A program made the position numbers and the translations under genes. DNA of 15,671 nt, taken from Gammaproteobacteria bacterium UBA7376 (GTDB taxonomy: Bacteria; Pseudomonadota; Gammaproteobacteria; Pseudomonadales; Azotimanducaceae). Below are positions 6,619 through 13,733 of this stretch, piece by piece. The notes under the pieces are model-generated. The model had not been told where the DNA came from. It was given only the letters and a program-made list of their open reading frames with translations, and ran no database searches. Within the stretch, counting starts at the first letter, position 1. The number at the start of each line of letters is the position of its first letter. The stretch spans positions 1 to 15,671 of the forward strand of contig DKNY01000056.1 of NCBI GenBank assembly GCA_002470275.1. Direction: 5' to 3'.

Positions 6619-8760
6619 CTAAAGCTGCCGGCTGACGGTCAGACGCGCATTGAGAGGCGCCCCAACGGTCGCCTGGTGAGTGCTATGCGCGTTGGGGAAA
6701 TAGAGCTGGTCCGTTAGGTTTTCGACATTAAGCTGCACCGTCAGCTTGTCGGATACCGAATAATAGACCGCCATATCAATGCGAGTGAAGCTCGGCAGCA
6801 TCGCGCTATTGCTGCTGTTGATATAACTCTTACCCTGGTAGGTCAGACCCAAGCCCAACCCAAGGTTATCCGTCACCTGGTAATTGTTCCAAAGGGAGAG
6901 CATATCGCTGGGCAGCTCACGGGGCGTTCTGCCAGTGGGCCCAGAAAGATCCACCACTTCGCCGTCTAGATAACTGTATCCTGCCGACAGAAACCACTTA
7001 TCCGATACCCGTCCCTGGAGCTGGGCCTCAAAGCCAGTTATTTCTGAGTCGATGACGTCGAGAGTGGAGGGATCGTCATCAGCGGCCTGAGGAGAACTTT
7101 GTTCGATCTCGAAGGCCGCAAGCGTCAGGTTGAGACCCTGAGCCACATTCCATTTCAACCCGATCTCTGTATTGGTAAAGCTGTCTGGGTCCAATGCGTC
7201 ATTAGGCGCGTTAATATTCGCGAACTGCTCGCCACTCCTGGGCAGGAAGGACTCGCTGTAGCTGGCGTAAATTGAAATATCCTCATCGGGCTTATACACC
7301 ACACCAAAACGCGGTGAGATCTCTGAGTCCGTTCTACTTCGTGCTTCATCTGCAATCACATTGAGGACGTCGATCTCAAAACTGTCGAATCGAGCGCCAA
7401 GGATAATATCCAGCTGATTTAAAACCGCGATTTCATCCTGAATGTAGGCAGAAAATACCTCAATCCCGACGCGCGTATCATCATTCAGATCAGCCGCAAA
7501 GCTGTTTGTTGTGGTGACACCTGATGCATTGATCCCGCTGCCCCCAACGAGGCCAAGGGGGCGAGCAGTACTGAAAATCTCCGTATCGTCTGAGTTGGTA
7601 TCCCAAAACGCATTAAAGCGATCTTGGTCCGACGAGGTGTCAATGTATTCCAGACCAAGAATCAGCGTATGCGCCAATGCGCCCGTGTACAGCTCCTGTA
7701 TTAGGTTGCTTGAGAGCATCGCATTCTGGCGCTGAGTCGTGTCCAAATAGCCATCCAGAGTGACTTGGTCTGGCGTCGCGGCCTGATCATAAGCCGAGGC
7801 ATAAAAATTCTGGTAGAGCTTATCGTAGTCCGCATAAAAGACGCTCACGTTCCCTTTCAAGCTGTCAGAAAAATTATGCGCTAACGTTGCGCGCAACAAG
7901 TGAGCCTGGAGGGTGGTTGTATTGAGGGTCGGGTCTCCAAACACGATCTCTTCAAAGGCCTCCACGGGACGACCGTCGGACCCCGTAGGAATGCCGCGAT
8001 CAATGAAGCGCTCATGATCGATATATTCATATGAGAGATCGAGGGTAGTTGCGTCCGTTAGCAAAATTTTTGCCGTTGGGTTAAGCCCAAGTCGACCCCC
8101 ATCATAGTGATCGCGGTGATTTTCAAGACTTTCGTAAAATGCATTCAGGCGAACGGCAACGTTTTCACTGGTCGTGAAATTGCCGTCTACCTGAAGATCA
8201 TATTCACCAAAGCTGTCTGCACTGGCTCTAAACCGACTAAAGTTTTCCCCTACAGAACTTTTCTTTGTGACGCGATTGAGAATACCCCCGGTTCCACCTC
8301 GCCCGAAGAAGAGCGCATTTGGGCCGCGAAGGACTTCCACCTGTTCTAGGTTGTACAGCGGCCGATAATATTGAACGTCATCACGAGCGCCATCGATGTA
8401 GAAATCTGCCGTGGACCGCATGCCTCGAAACACCACGGCATCCCGATGCCCTTCGCCCTGTGACGTATTGGTGCCGGGCAGGTAAGTGATGATGTCGCCA
8501 ATGCTGGTGAACCCCTGTTTGGCAATCTGATCCGAGGTGACGATAGACAAGCTTTGGGGCACGTCAATCACCGGCGTCGGCGTTTTGAGCGCGTTAACCT
8601 GGTCCGAATACAGGTATTCGCCGATGACGACGACCGTCTCTACCACATCATTAGCCTGTGCGTCCGACTGGGCCGAATCTGCGAAAGCGAGCGGGCAGAC
8701 AAGCACTAGAGCGACCAGCAACGGCGCGAGTAAGCGAGAAAAATTAACATGTACAGACAT
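6619..8760 (-). CDS. TonB-dependent siderophore receptor (outer-membrane, iron regulated)
   Basis: This is a 713-residue outer-membrane receptor. Seen: a signal peptide (hydrophobic 10-25, likely cut after Ala27), a TonB-box-like ETVVV (41-45), and a plug domain (about 65-166) containing the typical VEVLRGPNALFFGRGGTGG segment. A long series of amphipathic beta-strand pairs follows, with the family's late VENLTDQLYF near the end. This is the ferric-siderophore type (TIGR01783-like), close in style to catecholate receptors; the ligand cannot be assigned. The ATG at 8760 is preferred over a GTG nine codons upstream, because it has an AAGGGTGA stretch at good spacing and gives a clean signal peptide. 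A perfect Fur box lies 87 bp upstream. The last residue is Leu rather than the usual aromatic (the end reads RLTVSRQL), which is atypical for the BAM recognition signal. It is convergent with the dioxygenase and has no ABC or ferric-reductase partner in the window. Confidence 0.93.
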   Translation of the reverse strand: MSVHVNFSRLLAPLLVALVLVCPLAFADSAQSDAQANDVVETVVVIGEYLYSDQVNALKTPTPVIDVPQSLSIVTSDQIAKQGFTSIGDIITYLPGTNTSQGEGHRDAVVFRGMRSTADFYIDGARDDVQYYRPLYNLEQVEVLRGPNALFFGRGGTGGILNRVTKKSSVGENFSRFRASADSFGEYDLQVDGNFTTSENVAVRLNAFYESLENHRDHYDGGRLGLNPTAKILLTDATTLDLSYEYIDHERFIDRGIPTGSDGRPVEAFEEIVFGDPTLNTTTLQAHLLRATLAHNFSDSLKGNVSVFYADYDKLYQNFYASAYDQAATPDQVTLDGYLDTTQRQNAMLSSNLIQELYTGALAHTLILGLEYIDTSSDQDRFNAFWDTNSDDTEIFSTARPLGLVGGSGINASGVTTTNSFAADLNDDTRVGIEVFSAYIQDEIAVLNQLDIILGARFDSFEIDVLNVIADEARSRTDSEISPRFGVVYKPDEDISIYASYSESFLPRSGEQFANINAPNDALDPDSFTNTEIGLKWNVAQGLNLTLAAFEIEQSSPQAADDDPSTLDVIDSEITGFEAQLQGRVSDKWFLSAGYSYLDGEVVDLSGPTGRTPRELPSDMLSLWNNYQVTDNLGLGLGLTYQGKSYINSSNSAMLPSFTRIDMAVYYSVSDKLTVQLNVENLTDQLYFPNAHSTHQATVGAPLNARLTVSRQL

Positions 8761-8846
8761 TAGGTCACCCTTTTTGTGTTTACTCACAGACTGACTTCTT
8801 TAGTACCGCCGGGCTGATTTCTTCCATAGGCGGCCTCAGAGGAGTT

Positions 8847-8869
8847 CAAATGATAATCATTATCATTTG
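8847..8869. promoter_or_regulatory. Fur box (23-nt perfect palindrome)
   Basis: The left arm CAAATGATAAT, a central C at 8858, and an exact reverse-complement right arm make up the site. It contains the hexamer-type repeats (GATAAT / ATTATC) of the classical Fur consensus. It covers the predicted -10 and spacer of the leftward receptor promoter, as expected for iron-dependent repression. The rightward lipoprotein gene starts about 250 bp away and might also be affected. Confidence 0.9.
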
Positions 8870-8877
8870 CATTTCAA
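8850..8877 (-). promoter_or_regulatory. Predicted sigma-70 promoter of the siderophore receptor
   Basis: On the minus strand TTGAAA (-35, 8872-8877) and TATCAT (-10, 8850-8855) are 16 bp apart; each matches consensus at 5 of 6 bases. It overlaps the Fur box and would give a 5' leader of about 80 nt before the ATG at 8760. This is a sequence match only. Confidence 0.6.
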
Positions 8878-9119
8878 GTCTTTTTTGAGTGGCCATGTAC
8901 ATTTTTTCATCACTCTTGAAAAAACCCCTGGCGGGATGAGTGGAGCCACCAAAACGTTGGATAGACGGGGCCAAGACCGATCACGTGCTCTGTCTGCGCG
9001 ATCAGTGAGGTCTGTCTCGCCTATTTTAGGGACTTATATTTGACACATAAGGATGCTTAACTAGCAAATGGAGCCAACGCTCTCACAACGGATCATTAGA
9101 AAAATAACAGGAGTCCCGT

Positions 9120-10028
9120 ATGCTTCACCGATTTTTACCCCAATCTTTATGTCTCTTCCTGATCGCCCTCTTGGCAGCTTGCTCTGCTGAACAAGCACCC
9201 CAACCCGACGAGGCGCCAGCCCCAGAACCCATGGCAGCAGTAGAAGACACCGAAAGCATGGTGGCCGAGAGCGCCGAGGCGCCAGCCATGGAATATTTCA
9301 TTGAATTTATGGCTTGCGAAACAGGGCCGGATTACAGCGCAGAGAGCATGACCTCACTGGTGGCGGAATGGAGAACCCTAATCTCTTCAGATGATTTTCA
9401 AGGCAGTTGGTTCTACAGCCCTGTGAGCGAAACCAATACATTTGGACCCACCGCCTGGTGGGAGCTGGGCTGGACCTCCAAGGAAGCGGCCGACGCGGGC
9501 TGGGCCCAGTGGAGCCAAAATGCGGAAGCCGCTGCCCTCGCGGAAAAGTATGCCAGCGTGCTTAACTGCGATGCAGCCGGTCGCAATGCCTGGGATTTTG
9601 TTGGACATGTCCCCGCAGACACCTTTGGAGAAACGCAGGATGCCGGATACTTTTACAGCCATTACTGGACCTGTTCCTACGAGGGAGACGCAGGCAGGGA
9701 GGAGCTTGAAGCCTTTCTCCCGAGTCATAAGGCCTTCATTGAAGCCTCTCCTCTACAGGGCACGGGCTATCATCCTGGCGTCTACTTTGATCGTCGATCA
9801 ACTGACGCTTCCCATGCTGAGGTTGCGGCAAGCCACATTTGGGGAGAATGGGCTCGAAGTAAGGAAGACATGGCCAAGGCCACGGAGAACTTTATGGAAA
9901 ATGGCGGGGACCTTCGCGCGGAATACAGCAAGATTGGCACCTGCACCGAAACCCCGGATAGGTATGATTCATGGGTCCTTTATGCGTCAGACGACGCGGA
10001 CTTAGTGCCCGATTTTTCCAGGCTCTAA
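9120..10028 (+). CDS. Lipoprotein of unknown function with an internally duplicated domain
   Basis: I do not recognise this 302-residue lipoprotein. A signal peptide ends in the lipobox LLAAC (Cys21), followed by an acidic Pro/Ala-rich linker (22-57). Two related units then follow, about 58-165 and 176-290. Each has a strand ending in a Cys (MACETG at 64-69, WTCSYEG at 183-189), a helix with W/H and L spacing, a QGxxxxxPV/GV strand, a Trp-rich segment (WWELGWTSKE / HIWGEWARSKE), a helix, and a Cys-containing strand (SVLNC / KIGTC) ending in a Trp segment (NAWDF / DSWVL). Each unit therefore keeps a Cys pair, suggesting disulfides. The pattern looks like tandem dimeric-barrel (ferredoxin-like) domains, but this is inference. 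The start is supported by AGGAG six bases upstream. A strong hairpin follows the stop, so it is probably monocistronic. Confidence 0.82.
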   Translation: MLHRFLPQSLCLFLIALLAACSAEQAPQPDEAPAPEPMAAVEDTESMVAESAEAPAMEYFIEFMACETGPDYSAESMTSLVAEWRTLISSDDFQGSWFYSPVSETNTFGPTAWWELGWTSKEAADAGWAQWSQNAEAAALAEKYASVLNCDAAGRNAWDFVGHVPADTFGETQDAGYFYSHYWTCSYEGDAGREELEAFLPSHKAFIEASPLQGTGYHPGVYFDRRSTDASHAEVAASHIWGEWARSKEDMAKATENFMENGGDLRAEYSKIGTCTETPDRYDSWVLYASDDADLVPDFSRL

Positions 10029-10052
10029 ACGCCCGCTATCTGATCAACCTCG

Positions 10053-10080
10053 CTGCCCCAGGGAATTCTCCCTGGGGCAG
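10053..10080 (+). terminator. Strong 12-bp hairpin after the duplicated-domain lipoprotein gene
   Basis: A perfect stem CTGCCCCAGGGA / TCCCTGGGGCAG with a 4-nt loop (ATTC) starts 24 bp after the stop codon. Stem strength and position fit an intrinsic terminator. The T-tract is poor (TGCTGTTG follows), so it may instead protect the mRNA 3' end. Confidence 0.6.
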
Positions 10081-10182
10081 TGCTGTTGAGCGCTTCAAGC
10101 CACTGAACTTTCAAGGGGCAACCCTATGAGGCGCCTCTGGTTTCTGCCAGAATCTGGCTGGAGGTAGGACTTTGGAGAAAGG

Positions 10183-10419
10183 ATGGTGGAACGTATTGGT
10201 TTAGGTATTTCATGGATCGGATTCGCCTATTTGGTCGCGATCGATCTCTTAGCCTTTTATTTCCTGTTCTCGCTAAACCTGGATCTCATACAGACCCTGG
10301 TCTATATGCTCGCCGTGGCGATCATAGCCGGCCTACCCTACTTGCTGCTGGCAGTATTAACCCGACTCTTGATCGGTCGATTTGCATGGCTCCCTTGGCG
10401 TGCCCGGCTCGAGCGTTAA
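10183..10419 (+). CDS. Small two-helix membrane protein, unknown function
   Basis: This is a 78-residue protein made almost entirely of two transmembrane helices (about 7-29 and 36-60) with a basic C-terminal tail (RFAWLPWRARLER). Positive charges at the C-terminus suggest both ends face the cytoplasm. The start is well supported: GGAGAAAGG ends directly before the ATG, with GGAG five bases upstream. A hairpin with a short T-run lies downstream, so it looks like a real monocistronic gene. I recognise no family. A perfect 13-nt inverted repeat lies shortly upstream (see rejected list). Confidence 0.7.
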   Translation: MVERIGLGISWIGFAYLVAIDLLAFYFLFSLNLDLIQTLVYMLAVAIIAGLPYLLLAVLTRLLIGRFAWLPWRARLER

Positions 10420-10537
10420 AGCCTGGATTCGCTGCGGTTGAAACACCTCTCCCTAACTTTAAGGCAGGCACTCACCGGGCCGCTTGCGCGTCATGTCTTT
10501 TTGAGATCAGTCTCCTCGCGCCCCTCACCGTTGTTTT

Positions 10538-10562
10538 AAGAGCCCGCATGCGCGGCTCTTTT
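10538..10562 (+). terminator. Rho-independent terminator after the small membrane protein gene
   Basis: A 7-bp stem AAGAGCC / GGCTCTT encloses a 9-nt loop that contains the palindrome GCATGC. The stem ends in a run of four T. It lies about 120 bp after the stop codon of the small membrane protein gene and about 50 bp before the convergent stop of the next gene. Confidence 0.65.
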
Positions 10563-10608
10563 CCTTGCTCTCTTGTCTTTTATTGGGGGGCAATCCAACC
10601 GCTGAACC

Positions 10609-11118
10609 TTAGGCCGCTGAGGCTTGATCCTCCTCGGGCATTGCAACCCAAAGATCCTCGAAATATTTCTTGGAGCGAGGGCCGATTTCAAGCCCGAGTT
10701 CCTGCCAGATTTCAAAGTCAACATCGCTCCATCCAAAGGCCATAGTAAAGCGATCCGCATCGATATAGCCCGCGTCAACGCTCTCCAGGAAAACCTCACA
10801 ATTCAGGCAGGCATTACGCTGAAAGTGGAAGTACCGCACCCGTTCGAGAGGGTTTAGGGCCCCGAGAATCGCCCTAAGCTCCATGGGGTTTCGTTTCTTC
10901 TTGGTTCGATAAACGCTGATCTTCTGAATGGTGGCAAGCAAACACTCGTTTTCCGTTATCCGCAGCATATTGTCCGAACTTCGGTTCACGGAGTTCATGA
11001 AATCGGAATGACTTAACGAATCACGCATTAACCGCACTTCCTTGAGTAGGAAGATCACGGAAATGATAAGCGCCAAAGAAGCAAATACTTCAGCTGTCGC
11101 TGATATATAGGAAAGCAT
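10609..11118 (-). CDS. Hypothetical membrane-anchored protein with one N-terminal helix
   Basis: This is a 169-residue protein with one N-terminal transmembrane helix (about 6-27) followed by a basic KEVRLMRDS stretch and a soluble, mainly helical cytoplasmic domain. The overall look (SLALIISVIFLLKEVRL near the start, a Ser/Asn/Arg-rich helix, ERVRYFHFQRNACLN, a GYID segment and Trp residues late on) resembles a widespread group of uncharacterised bacterial membrane proteins of the DUF4760 kind; I am not certain of the family. The ATG at 11118 was chosen over a TTG two codons upstream because GGGAG lies seven bases before it. It follows the aquaporin gene on the same strand with a gap of about 85 bp and may be cotranscribed. 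Function unknown. Confidence 0.72.
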   Translation of the reverse strand: MLSYISATAEVFASLALIISVIFLLKEVRLMRDSLSHSDFMNSVNRSSDNMLRITENECLLATIQKISVYRTKKKRNPMELRAILGALNPLERVRYFHFQRNACLNCEVFLESVDAGYIDADRFTMAFGWSDVDFEIWQELGLEIGPRSKKYFEDLWVAMPEEDQASAA

Positions 11119-11203
11119 GCCCAATCTCCCGCTTCGAATTCTTGTTTTTGATCGCTTCGAGCAGCATTACTCTATCATTCCTTCGAAATGCCTGTCCCGA
11201 TCT

Positions 11204-11887
11204 TTAATCAGCGGGTTTTGAGTAGAGCCAGCGATACAGGCCGAATGCTAAAACCGCCCCAACAAATTGACTCAGTATAAACAGCGGCGCGTCGGCAGGC
11301 GCGATGCCAGAAAAGGTATTGCTTAGGCTGCGAGCCAGCGTCACCGCAGGATTGGCAAATGAGGTTGATGCGGTAAACCAATACCCCGCCGTGATATAAA
11401 GCCCAACCGCAAAGGGTACGGCCCCCGCATTCACTCGCCCTGTTAGCAAAATGGCCATCAGCAGACCTAGCGTAGCGATGGCCTCTGACAGCCACTGTCC
11501 CCCACCGTATCGCTGGGTCTCAGACAGCTGGTGCAGAGGTAAATCGAACATCGCATGAGCCAGTAGCACCCCAGTAACGGCGCCAACGAGCTGAACCAAA
11601 CAATAGGCTGCTGATAACCTGGCGCTGACATCCCCCTTCAAGTACATCACCAGCGTTACTGCAGGATTGAAGTGCGCACCGCTGATGGGGCCAAAAGCCA
11701 AAATGAGCACCACCAGGATGGCTCCCGTGGCAAGCGTATTGCCCAGCAGCGCTATCCCATCGTTACCGCCGGAGAGGTTGTCTCCCATAATCCCAGAGCC
11801 GACAACTGTCGCAAGTAAAAAGGCGGTCCCTACGAATTCGCTGACCAGCTTGCGCGCGCCTTCAGGCGTAGAGATTTTTTCTGGCAT
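11204..11887 (-). CDS. Aquaporin / MIP channel, AqpS-like (metalloid-type selectivity filter)
   Basis: This is a 227-residue, six-helix channel with two half-helices. The first NPA box is in GAHFNPAVTL (N74-P75-A76), the second in SFANPAVTLARS (N179-P180-A181). In water and glycerol channels such as AqpZ and GlpF the second NPA is followed directly by Arg, which lines the selectivity filter; here it is Val182. Known: the arsenic-linked AqpS group of bacterial channels, which pass arsenite or methylated arsenicals, has Val there. Inferred: this channel passes neutral metalloids or other small solutes rather than water alone. No ars gene is visible nearby. Upstream the RBS is weak (AGAGGA is rather far from the ATG). 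GlpF-like glycerol uptake is less likely because of the missing Arg and absent glp neighbours. Confidence 0.9.
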   Translation of the reverse strand: MPEKISTPEGARKLVSEFVGTAFLLATVVGSGIMGDNLSGGNDGIALLGNTLATGAILVVLILAFGPISGAHFNPAVTLVMYLKGDVSARLSAAYCLVQLVGAVTGVLLAHAMFDLPLHQLSETQRYGGGQWLSEAIATLGLLMAILLTGRVNAGAVPFAVGLYITAGYWFTASTSFANPAVTLARSLSNTFSGIAPADAPLFILSQFVGAVLAFGLYRWLYSKPAD

Positions 11888-12061
11888 GTTCTGCTAAAGT
11901 CCTCTTTGGTTGATAGCAAGTGCGCCGCCAAAAGAACGGCCACCCCTTTAAAAAGAGGCGTTGCCTTAGCAGGCTACCCAGCAACCAAGTCCGTTTCATG
12001 ACAGAGCAGAATAATAAACGCACGGAGTGCAGTCAGGGTACGCCAAAGCAGGGATCATCAG

Positions 12062-12415
12062 ATGCTAGCTCGATCTAACGTAGCCATGGGCACGCTTCTT
12101 TTCTTACTGCTGCTCGCCGGCTGCGGCAAATCTGATCTCCCCAACTCCCGCTCAAGCTTTTACCTTACCTGCGGCGGCTACGAAAACTTATACATCCTCG
12201 ATTATGGCGAGCAAATAAGTTATCGGTTCAACCTGCTAGGCAGATGGGTGCCTAAGCCCATGGAGCGATTTTCCAACCGGTTCGAGTTTGGCGGTTATCA
12301 GGTGAGCCTAGAGAACTGGCAGCTGTCCCAAATCAATCCTGGGCTGTTTAGCGAAACCCTTCAGTGCAAACAGATTAGCCGAATTGCCATGCTCCGCAAG
12401 GTTAGCGGCGACTGA
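12062..12415 (+). CDS. Small lipoprotein, unknown function
   Basis: This is a 117-residue protein with a clear lipoprotein signal: hydrophobic 9-19, lipobox LLAGC with Cys21, and Gly22-Lys23 after it, which does not signal inner-membrane retention. The mature part is short, beta-rich and aromatic, with one Cys pair (37 and 102) that could form a disulfide. AGGGA seven bases before the ATG supports this start. It is divergent from the aquaporin gene (gap about 170 bp) and convergent with the acyltransferase gene. I recognise no family. Confidence 0.7.
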   Translation: MLARSNVAMGTLLFLLLLAGCGKSDLPNSRSSFYLTCGGYENLYILDYGEQISYRFNLLGRWVPKPMERFSNRFEFGGYQVSLENWQLSQINPGLFSETLQCKQISRIAMLRKVSGD

Positions 12416-12474
12416 GCCCAGACTGGCTGCCAGAATCTGACGGTAGACGCTGGCTCGCCTGCAGCGCTGAACAA

Positions 12475-13287
12475 CTATAGCCGGACCCTGCCACTGCCTA
12501 AGGGGCCGGCAACAAATTCACACAAGTCCTCGGTGAGCTGGGCCGCATCATGGTGGGGCATTAACGCTTCGCCAACGGTGATGCGATAGTTCATAGTCCT
12601 AGGATGGAGCAGTTCTCTGAAGAGCGTTAAATCTTTCAATTCGGAATTGACGAAGTATAGAAAGTAATAAAGCAGCGTGTTTCGCGCCTTTATGTTCACG
12701 GGCACGATGGGCACCTGGTATTTTTGGGCCAGGGAAATCGCCGACGTCATCCAGGGCCGCTCTTGTAAACCCATAGGAGTGGGTTTGGCCAACCTGCCCG
12801 ACGGGAAGATGACAATCAGCCGCTGATCGGCAAAGGCATTGGCCATTGCACGCACGGTTTCCTTCGTCTTGCCATGCGTCCTTCTCTCCGCGACCCACTC
12901 TACCGGAATAATAAAATCTGACAGGCCTGGAATGCATCGCACTGCATCGCGATTGGCAAAGAAGCATAGGTCCGCTCGCTTCTCTTTGAGAAATGACCAA
13001 AGGGCAACCCCATCTGCGATGCCCGTGGGATGATTTGCCACCAGAACCGCACCCCCTGTACCGGGTATTCGTTCCAAACCCGACGCAGAGACGTTAATCG
13101 AGAGCATGGCCGAGATGTGGTCCATCACCGCCCTTCCCCCTTCGTGCTGGAGCTCATCCACAAGTGCCACCGCCTGGCGATAGTGGAAGGCGGGATACAG
13201 GTAACGTTGGACCCAGGACCACAGCGCCGGGCTTTGCATGAGAGAGGTCGCCCGCTCCTCGATTAACGTATCCACGATATGCTTCAC
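12475..13287 (-). CDS. PlsC-type lysophospholipid / 1-acylglycerol-phosphate acyltransferase
   Basis: This is a 270-residue acyltransferase. The catalytic box is LVANHPTGIADG, with His86 and Asp92. The spacing is HX5D rather than the classical HX4D, as in the hemolysin/ornithine-lipid-associated branch of the family (NHPxGGxDG). FPSGR (161-165) corresponds to the block II/III substrate-binding FPEG/FPAG motif, and VPVNIK (195-200) to the following VP motif. No clear transmembrane helix is present, so membrane association is probably peripheral. It should transfer an acyl chain to a lysophospholipid or related lyso-lipid. The start is a GTG without a strong RBS, so the N-terminus is uncertain by some residues. 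It is downstream of the plcP-agt-like pair on the same strand, about 450 bp away, suggesting a common lipid theme but not a proven operon. Confidence 0.85.
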   Translation of the reverse strand: MKHIVDTLIEERATSLMQSPALWSWVQRYLYPAFHYRQAVALVDELQHEGGRAVMDHISAMLSINVSASGLERIPGTGGAVLVANHPTGIADGVALWSFLKEKRADLCFFANRDAVRCIPGLSDFIIPVEWVAERRTHGKTKETVRAMANAFADQRLIVIFPSGRLAKPTPMGLQERPWMTSAISLAQKYQVPIVPVNIKARNTLLYYFLYFVNSELKDLTLFRELLHPRTMNYRITVGEALMPHHDAAQLTEDLCEFVAGPLGSGRVRL

Positions 13288-13345
13288 GCTGGACTGGTTA
13301 CTCGATGGGTTCCACTAGCTACCGTATTCAATGCTTTAAATATTT

Positions 13346-13666
13346 TTAGGATGAGCGAAAGCTTTGTTGCAGCAACCTGATGGACAGGATGCCGGAGGTC
13401 GCGCGCAGATCCGTGCGCAATTCTCCCTTGGGCAAGCCCGCTTCACGGATGAGCGCCTGCTGCCCCGTCTCTGCTCTAACCGCTCCGCTTGGACGTCCCA
13501 GTAGCGCAGAGCGTGTAAGATGGCTTTCCTGAAACCGCTCGACCTCTGCCCTGCCCTGAGGCGGATTCAGCGACTCATAGGTTCCCCGAGCCGCCCTGGT
13601 AAACGAACCGGGAGAGGTGGCGACCGAATTTGAAGGAAACTGATTTGGCGTCAACGGCGGCGACAT
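13346..13666 (-). CDS. Hypothetical protein, unrecognised, possibly spurious
   Basis: This 106-codon ATG frame fills the gap between the glycosyltransferase and acyltransferase genes on the same strand. The predicted protein is Arg-, Ser-, Pro- and Gln-rich, without signal peptide or membrane segment. Its first 40 residues look disordered and the second half could be helical. No good Shine-Dalgarno is visible. Position, strand and lack of any competing frame argue for a gene; composition and the weak start argue against. No function can be proposed. Confidence 0.4.
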   Translation of the reverse strand: MSPPLTPNQFPSNSVATSPGSFTRAARGTYESLNPPQGRAEVERFQESHLTRSALLGRPSGAVRAETGQQALIREAGLPKGELRTDLRATSGILSIRLLQQSFRSS

Positions 13667-13733
13667 ACTCGTTTCATATTTGGATCAACCGAAAAATGAT
13701 AGCCGAGTCAGCGCGCTAAAACACCCTCTGTGT

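Noticed and set aside
9040..9068. Consensus TTGACA before the duplicated-domain lipoprotein gene
   Set aside because: No acceptable -10 hexamer at 16-18 bp spacing; not called as a promoter.
9442..10005. Open frame of 187 codons overlapping the duplicated-domain lipoprotein
   Set aside because: Same strand, other frame; Pro/Arg-rich product without signal or motif; the lipoprotein frame has the RBS and lipobox.
10146..10158. Perfect 13-nt inverted repeat GCCAGA-A-TCTGGC upstream of the small membrane protein gene
   Set aside because: It could be an operator, but a single occurrence with no regulator nearby is too weak; too tight a centre for a hairpin.
10212..10745. Open frame of 177 codons over the small membrane protein and into the next gene
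   Set aside because: It runs through a predicted terminator hairpin and antisense into another gene, has no RBS, and gives an Arg/Pro-rich product.
10144..12439. CTGCCAGAATCTG occurs at 10144 and 12427, with an 11-base inverted copy near 5664
   Set aside because: A few shared 13-mers are expected by chance in a window of this size; no conserved flanking sequence.
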